Positions 58,428-64,000 of a DNA stretch of 64,000 nucleotides are shown here, piece by piece. The translations under genes were made by a program, and so were the position numbers. The stretch covers positions 16,884,527-16,948,526 of the forward strand of contig OX485808.1 of the NCBI GenBank assembly GCA_950295325.1, read 5' to 3'. This stretch comes from Polytrichum commune. Lineage: Eukaryota > Streptophyta > Polytrichopsida > Polytrichales > Polytrichaceae. The notes below the pieces were generated by a model. It was given only the letters and a program-made list of their open reading frames with translations. It had not been told where the DNA came from and did not search any database. Within the stretch, counting starts at the first letter, position 1; every line of letters begins with the position of its first letter.

Positions 58428-58739
58428 CTAATGAAAGGAGGGGACATTAACCATGCCCCCAAACTCCGTGCTAGCAATAGAGTCCATCCCCTCTTCATCA
58501 CCACCAATATGTGATGATGAAGCCACCACCGGAGGTGAAGAAACCAAAGCAATATAAACTCGTTGAGCTCGGAGCTCCTCCATTACCTGCTGCTCGAATC
58601 GAAAAATTCGTTCGGCTCCTTCAACCCTGACATCAATTCCCTCCTCCATGGATGTGGACCGTTGTGCCCCCTGACCAGAATCCTCTGCCCCCAGAGACAA
58701 TAATTGGTCACCATGATGCCATTGCAATGCAAGGCATAA

Positions 58740-59700
58740 ACTAACAGTCCACACCATGGTATGGAGATCCATGGCTTGGCCCAATACGAAGCTTCGTTGG
58801 CCCTCAGAAAGGCCAGGAGCTGCGGTGGTACCAGTGCGGAAGCCCATGGCACGCTCTTGTTCATCAGCCAAGGGATCGGTGTGGGTTTTGGTTTTAGCAT
58901 CCCACACCATACCCGGCTCCTGATCGCGGAAGGCGAATGATTGTGGAAACGTCATAAAGGTGGGAAATGCCCTCCGTGGTGCCCCCACTTTGTTGACCAA
59001 TGCCAACGGGGGTAAATCATCTCGACCAACCGGCAAAGAGGTCCGGTTTGGATCCAAGATGTCATCCATCTTCTGATCCAAAGGTGGAGGCACTGCAGAA
59101 AATGCTGCAGCTAAAGTAGATGACGGTGCGAGGTTGGTCCAAATCCACCGAGGCCGGTGGACATAAGAACCAATGCTCGCGGCATTTACAAAAATGGAAT
59201 CTCCAAGGTGTTGACGAACATAATGATCGCCTTCCAACACCTTATCCCGAGAGTCTCCCAACAATGGAACATTCTCGAAGATATACCCTGGAGGGGTACG
59301 TTGGTGGGAAAACCACCACTACATGAGGCGGATGAGGTCCCAAAATAGACTAGACCTGGGATCCTCTAGACCTCGGCCGGCTCCAGCACGTGAATGGCCC
59401 TGGCATGGCCATCCCGCAATTACCATATCCACCGAACCCAAGTGTCGTAAGTCGGCATCACTAATGAGTGTGACATCACGAGGGAGACGTGAAAAACACC
59501 CACGAATGGCAGTTGGAGGTAATTGGTGGGGGTATAATACCATCAATTGGTGAAAATGGTGACGAGCCACACGGGTGGACATTTGAGAGTTGTCCACATA
59601 GACATACCGTCTAACTGTGAGGCCAGCCTCTAATACGGCTGCTAAGCCCGTGCCGATGCCCCCAAACAGTTCGACCAAAGTAATCCCCGCGTCTGGCGGC
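58740..59700 (-). pseudogene. C5-cytosine DNA methyltransferase domain in the retrotransposon
   Basis: The family transfers a methyl group from S-adenosylmethionine to carbon 5 of cytosine. Between protease and RT the frame shows, in canonical order, motif I VELFGGIGTG (AdoMet binding, 59,669-59,646), motif IV GWPCQGHS with the catalytic Cys (codon 59,405-59,403), motif VI ENVP (59,276-59,265), motif VIII YVHRPRWIW, a target-recognition stretch, motif IX-like EQERAMGF and motif X SFVLGQAMDL (ending near 58,758). Order I to X rules out the permuted DRM layout; the short ENV and RPRWIW blocks recall DNMT3-like or bacterial-type enzymes, and which subfamily is not decided here. One TAG (59,319) interrupts between motifs IV and VI. 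The domain is in the same frame as RT, so it was part of the polyprotein. Confidence 0.88.
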
Positions 59701-60059
59701 TGCCATAAAATGGGATGTGCCAATGCTGAGAGGGCATCCGGTATGACCGGTGTCCGAGGAGTGAGAGAGTGAACAATATCCTCACACCTCCGGAATAGTT
59801 CGGCGGAATTACGCCAAGGAGGAAGGGGATCCTTGGGATGGCGCATGAATGCATACTTAGGTGTCATATCCCGTGGATCGTCTGTATTCCCCATGAATGC
59901 CAATGACTCTTCCAACAATGCGGAACCATAAGGCAATGTGTCCACAATAGCACCACATCCAAAAACCATGGATAATGGTGCTATGGTCGCGGCCGCCGCG
60001 AAAGCCACAGGAATAAGTTCCCTGCGGCCATCCCCAGCCGACCAACCTGGTCGGATCCA

Positions 60060-60440
60060 TGCCCCCTCTGTCCAGTTGTCCAAACCAAAACCAAAAGGGT
60101 AAAGTGCTTGGTGACCAACTAAAATGTCATAGTTGGTCGCATCCGTCACCGCACACCTAAGAAGAAGAGGTGCGGGTGATATTGTGATATTGTGCGGAGT
60201 GAGAAAGTGAACAATATCCTTACACCTCCGGGTGGATCTTCAGGCTTCACTCGGAAGCTAAGTTGTAATGGCTCCCGAGTATAACCCGTGGCCCGCTCCA
60301 CGTGACCAATGGATGTGACAATGGTGAATGGACAGGGAGCCAAATCCTCGGCCGCCAACCCCAACTCTTGGGCAAGCCTCTTGCCGATCATAACTGGTTG
60401 TGCCCCTGAATCCATCATCACACAACGGGGAGCAACCCGA
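60060..60440 (-). pseudogene. Retroviral-type aspartic protease, split by an insertion
   Basis: The protease cuts the polyprotein into its working parts. The active-site triad is DSG in CVMMDSGAQPVMIG (60,412-60,404), followed by the flap region ending RVKPEDPP. The usual last strand, TDATNYDILVGHQ, appears from 60,149 down in another frame. About 85 bp of extra DNA between them cause the shift. That insert includes a 36-bp near-copy of 59,757-59,793. Confidence 0.8.
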
Positions 60441-61132
60441 GTAGCATTGCTCCCAGTGCGACTGACCACCAAAATGCCGGTATCATTCACCATACGCACA
60501 ACGCCGGGTCGAATGCCGCGGTGCTCGCGGGCAGGTCTAGCAACGACATCAGACAGATAAGCTGCTCCCGCGGATACTGGTGAATCATAAGACGTGGTCG
60601 GTGCCTTGTCATCTAAGGTGTGTGCGTCAAAAGACGCAATGGTCTCTGCCGCAAGTCTCGCTCGCCGTTTGGTCACCTCCTCATGATCTTCAGAAGCAGG
60701 GATGTCCGTAGTAGCTTGAGCCACGGTCTGAGAAGGTAAGGATGCCTTCCCTTCCAAAATCCTACCTGCTAAGTGAAAAACCTTAGCAGGTTGGAACTCT
60801 GGCGACGACCACTCCATTGCCGTGAACAAAGGTGTGTGCAACACCTTGGATGCCAATGTGTACGCCATGTCGGTCGCTGAATGTGAAACCTCATTGTTCG
60901 GATGACGACCACTGACAGATTGGACGGCATCGGCCAATCCAAAAGATAATGGTAGTCATGCCTGACCAATTTGGTCCGCGGGCGTATTGTCCCGAGCTCG
61001 CGAGCTTGCCACATACTCATTTGTGGTCGAAGGTATGGCTTGTGACACGGCTTAAATACGTGTCACGGCTGCGGAACTCACCACCTCGCCCGAGGCTCCG
61101 AACATATAGTAATCCGACGTGGAAGAACTAGC

Positions 61133-62566
61133 CTAAGCTCTGGAGGAAGACGGTGAGGCCAAAATTTGGCCGGATGACGTTAAGCTTTTGAACCTCTCCT
61201 CCATGGCTCCAATCTTCGCCTCCAACGTCTTCTCCCGGTCAGAAGGATGTTTCTCAGGATGGAGAGCAAAGCAGTTCTCGACCACGTGATTGTTCCGCCC
61301 ACAATGAGAATACTTCAACTGCTTGGGTAACTGATTATCCGTTGTCCCCTTCGCCGAGCCCTTAGCGGGAACAAATGGTTTCCGCTTCGGAATAGTGACG
61401 GTTTGGGCTTGCCTTTGCTTCGAAGGACAGTCCTTCTTAGCGTGGTCGGCCTGCCCACAAGACCAACAATACATGGTCTTGTCTACCTCAGCCTCCGCCA
61501 ATCCCGCAGCCGCAACCGGAACTCTTTGGGATTTGCTAGAATCTACTAGCAGGGACACCAAATCAGTGGCATCATGCTGACACAATGCACGATCACACTG
61601 CTCGACAATGGCGAAAGCCTCTGCAAGTGTCGCCCGACCACCATAATCCATGATGATCCTGGGCAGCACTAAGTCAATGAGGCGTTTGTCAATCTTGGAC
61701 AAAAATACCTTCACCAACTGGCTCTCTGCGAAAATACCTCCAAATTCTCTTGCAAACCTCGCCAACCTCGTGTACATGGTACGAGGTGTGTCCTCTTTCT
61801 CCCGTCGAAAATCCTGGATCCGCTGCATTTGATCTCGGCGGAAACCTCCATATTCCTCCTCCAAATGGAGTTGGAATTCATGCAGAGGATCAAATTCAAG
61901 CGGAGCCCCTAAAGAGGCTAATGCTGCCTGGGTAGCCTGGGCATACCGAGAGAGTGGAAGACTCGGACTCGACATACTCGCAGATGCGGATGTGGGAGCC
62001 TGATCTTTAGGCCCACTGGGAAAACTCCCCTCCACATCCACTACAACGACGCCCTCGGCTTGCTCTGGCTTCACCACAGAAGCGGCCAATAAAGTAGAAG
62101 ATGCGCCTTCCTTTAATGCGGAAACAAGCTCCACCCGAGTCTCCCAGTATCGCTCCACCTAGCGCAACACCATCCAATAAGCATCCCTCCATTGCTCATA
62201 AGTCTGGAGCGCCTCATGCTCCAAATGTGGAGGTAGTAACTCAAACGCATACCAGTCATTGAAACTGGTATTGCGTTGACGCTTCTCCCTCATCCATGTC
62301 CTGAACCGAATTTTCCAATCTTGCAGGGAAATGGTCCCTGCTCGACCGGAAAATCGGTGACGGATGCCGCCTCGCGTTTCCTCCTCCATCTCGTCAAAGG
62401 ATCCCACCCAAATGACGTGAGACCGAGTAGCAATCTCCCACGCCGAAATAGGCTGAAAAGCCTCGTCGGGTGCTACCACAGGTTCACTGTCCAAAAGGTC
62501 CGAAGATCGACCTTACGATGATGCCGGAGACGGAGAACGATAATGTTGGCTCCGAGTTGTAACCAT
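61133..62566 (-). pseudogene. Gag capsid/nucleocapsid
   Basis: Gag packages element RNA. The frame starts at ATG 62,566 (MVTTRSQHYRSPSPAS), meets TAA at 62,513 and TAG at 62,159, and then stays open to 61,133. The capsid-like helical region includes LHEFQLHLEEEYGGFRRDQ and LVKVFLSKIDKRLIDLVLP. A CCHC zinc knuckle, CWSCGQADHAKKDC, lies at 61,468-61,427. A second knuckle at 61,312-61,271 has Tyr in place of the first Cys (YSHCGRNNHVVENC). From 61,132 to 60,440 the same frame continues through three more stops into the protease, so gag and pol were one frame. Confidence 0.85.
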
Positions 62567-63470
62567 AAACCCGCAATGGATTTGGTCATTGGAGCCAACA
62601 ACCTAAACTAATGTGGTATTAGGGTAAAGGCAACCTGTACCTACAACCACCACCAAATTTTATGGTCTGCTGGTCATCAATCCAGCCTCACCATAAGGGA
62701 ATACAAACACTGCCCACTTGGTGCACACACAAGGGTCTCGTCGATCATTACTCCGACCTCACCCCCACAATACCCTATCACAAACTAGGACAACACAAAA
62801 TGGGGCAATGTTGGAAGACTCCAACACAACAACCCGCAACGGGGGAAGGTACCACAACAAAATACAATGAACAATGCAATAACCGCACTGGATCCTCTTC
62901 TCCAAAATAACACTTAAACAAAAATTGAAAGCGACCATGACCAACCGGCACCCGCCTACGGTTGGTGGTAAAAAAAGAAGAGCCCCTGTTGCTTAAGAAA
63001 AGAAATTGTATAAGCACATCGCTCATCTAATCTACAACATAAAATCCTCTCCTCTCTGAAGTCCCTGGAATCTGTGTTTCTCAACACAATTCGCTCTTAA
63101 CAATTATCTTGTTAAGTCGAATGGGGATTCTATGTGCCAATTTGCTTTACCCCTAGGCAATTCCTCAACAATCTATTAAACCTATCCCCAAAAAATCCCA
63201 ACACAATCCCTCAAAAGAAATCCCAAGTATTTTTAATATTTCATAAGAGCTTAGGTTTTCTTCTTTGTGTCCTTGATTAATGAGCCCAAGAAATTAACCT
63301 CTTAGAGAGAAGAGAAAAAAATAGAAGTTGAAAGGAAACATAAACTAATTACTTAATTAATTTAATTAAAATTAAATAATTAAAATAAAATATCCGGTTT
63401 TAATTGTTAAATTAAATTAAATTAAATTAAGTCCGATTTTAATTCATTAACGTATTGATTAATTAAAACA
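62567..63470 (-). other. Retrotransposon leader region, 5' LTR not identified
   Basis: Directly upstream of gag on the minus strand. I could not identify a primer binding site or a match to the 54,549-54,990 LTR. AT-rich TTAATTAA-type DNA begins near 63,340. Confidence 0.4.
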
Positions 63471-64000
63471 AAAACAAAAACAAAAACAAAATAAAATAAA
63501 CCACAACCGGTTGGACTTCATGCATTCGGAAATCAACCGATTACGCCCACAAATCTCTCCAATCATAACTCAAGTCTGCAGGCAGCAGACGGTAGACGTA
63601 GACAACAAAAAACGAAAAAAAATTTAAAGTTTGCAGACAGACGCCTGCAACCGCATACAGACGCCGACAGATGCCGACGCCGGCAGTTGCAGGCAGCCTG
63701 CAGACCAGGGCCAGGGGCCAGGCTGCAGAGGGAGGCAAGCTGCCTCCCTCTTCTTTACAATTTTTTTTAAAATTTTTTTTTTGGTCAAAAATTGATCCTT
63801 CTTGAGAATCAAGAATGCCTCCTCCACCTCCTACTTCACAAATTCATGCTTGTAGGCAACTCATAACAAGAAATTCCGTGTAGTATTGAGAAATTTCTCA
63901 CCACAATTCAAAATGATGTGCACACATCACAAGCACACCTTTTTCCTCCTTGTTTCTCCGCGAATCCGCAATGTTTGTCTTCCTCCACTCCAAAATCTCG
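63471..64000. repeat. AACCGGTT repeat fragment and low-complexity DNA
   Basis: An AAAAC run (63,467-63,490) precedes an inverted AACCGGTT unit piece (CAACCGGTTGGACTTCATGC, about 63,505-63,560), a (GCAGACAG)-rich stretch at 63,570-63,730 and a T-rich run. No gene is recognised. Confidence 0.5.

Larger units (their letters stand above)
55275..62566 (-). pseudogene. Decayed Ty3/gypsy polyprotein: Gag-PR-DNMT-RT-RH-IN-PHD
   Basis: One ancestral open frame of about 2,400 codons runs from an ATG at 62,566 to a TGA at 55,275. Gag and protease share one frame, and DNMT, RT, RNase H and most of the integrase share another. In-frame stops lie at 62,513, 62,159, 61,133, 61,052, 60,956, 59,319, 58,428, 57,561, 57,132, 55,386 and 55,338 (lowest base of each). 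Frame changes fall between 60,236 and 60,150 (an insertion), near 56,390 and near 56,140. PR-RT-RH-IN order is that of Ty3/gypsy. The extra methyltransferase and PHD finger are described separately. The copy cannot make a working polyprotein but is unusually readable. Confidence 0.9.

Noticed and set aside
60150-60236. Intron between protease and methyltransferase
   Set aside because: Donor-like and acceptor-like signals exist but none of the combinations restores the DATNYDILVG frame; a template-switch insertion explains it better.
62545-62566. TGGTTACAACTCGGAGCC on the minus strand as a primer binding site
   Set aside because: It overlaps the gag start: ATG at 62,566 followed by in-frame Gag residues that continue to the known frame, and it lacks a tRNA T-loop complement.
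62614-62626. TGGTATTAGGG resembling the initiator-Met primer site
   Set aside because: It lies on the plus strand, opposite to the element, and differs from the usual site after seven bases.
1-64000. CRISPR array, phage or bacterial operon
   Set aside because: No spaced short palindromic repeats or ribosome-binding-site gene strings; spliced plant genes and plant transposons dominate.

Overview
This window is a gene-poor, repeat-rich stretch of a plant nuclear genome. Two spliced host genes place it among the streptophytes: a ROP-GTPase exchange factor (RopGEF, PRONE domain, 7 coding exons) and a TIR-NB-ARC immune-receptor gene with phase-0 introns. The intact land-plant-like PRONE domain, the bryophyte/fern/lycophyte style of the TIR domain, and a Tc1-type (DD34E) transposon suggest a large-genome seed-free plant. 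The species cannot be read from the sequence.

Layout. 1-33.7 kb holds no recognisable intact gene. It is a mosaic of small inverted-repeat transposons (MITEs): MULE-like with a 10-bp target duplication, Tourist/Harbinger-like with TTA or TAA duplications, TA-type, and a CACTA-like family. It also holds an AACCGGTT-rich tandem/dispersed repeat, a complete but dead Tc1 element (19.8-21.2 kb), a SINE-like element, a LINE tail fragment and simple repeats. 33.4-36.4 kb carries a duplicated segment and GC-richer ~230-bp tandem repeats upstream of RopGEF (36,408-40,456). 41.3-41.7 kb is a broken LRR-like fragment. 41,942-44,706 and 49,406-52,587 are two direct copies of a ~2.75-kb segment. The second copy begins exactly where the TIR-NB-ARC gene (46.6-49.4 kb) loses its reading frame, and it carries a 449-bp Emigrant/pogo-type MITE that the first copy lacks.

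54.4-62.6 kb, minus strand, is a decayed Ty3/gypsy LTR retrotransposon. Its polyprotein order is Gag, protease, C5-cytosine DNA methyltransferase, reverse transcriptase, RNase H, integrase, PHD zinc finger. The methyltransferase between protease and RT, and the PHD finger after the integrase, are the most remarkable content here. The element could have written DNA methylation on its own or target DNA and could have read chromatin through the PHD finger. Methyltransferase-bearing gypsy elements have been reported from a charophyte alga (Klebsormidium) and methyltransferase-bearing retroelements from dinoflagellates. A copy in a locus with land-plant-like genes, joined to a C-terminal PHD finger, appears to extend that picture. 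This copy is dead: it has 11 in-frame stops, three frame changes and a lost RT catalytic aspartate, but every methyltransferase signature motif is still readable.
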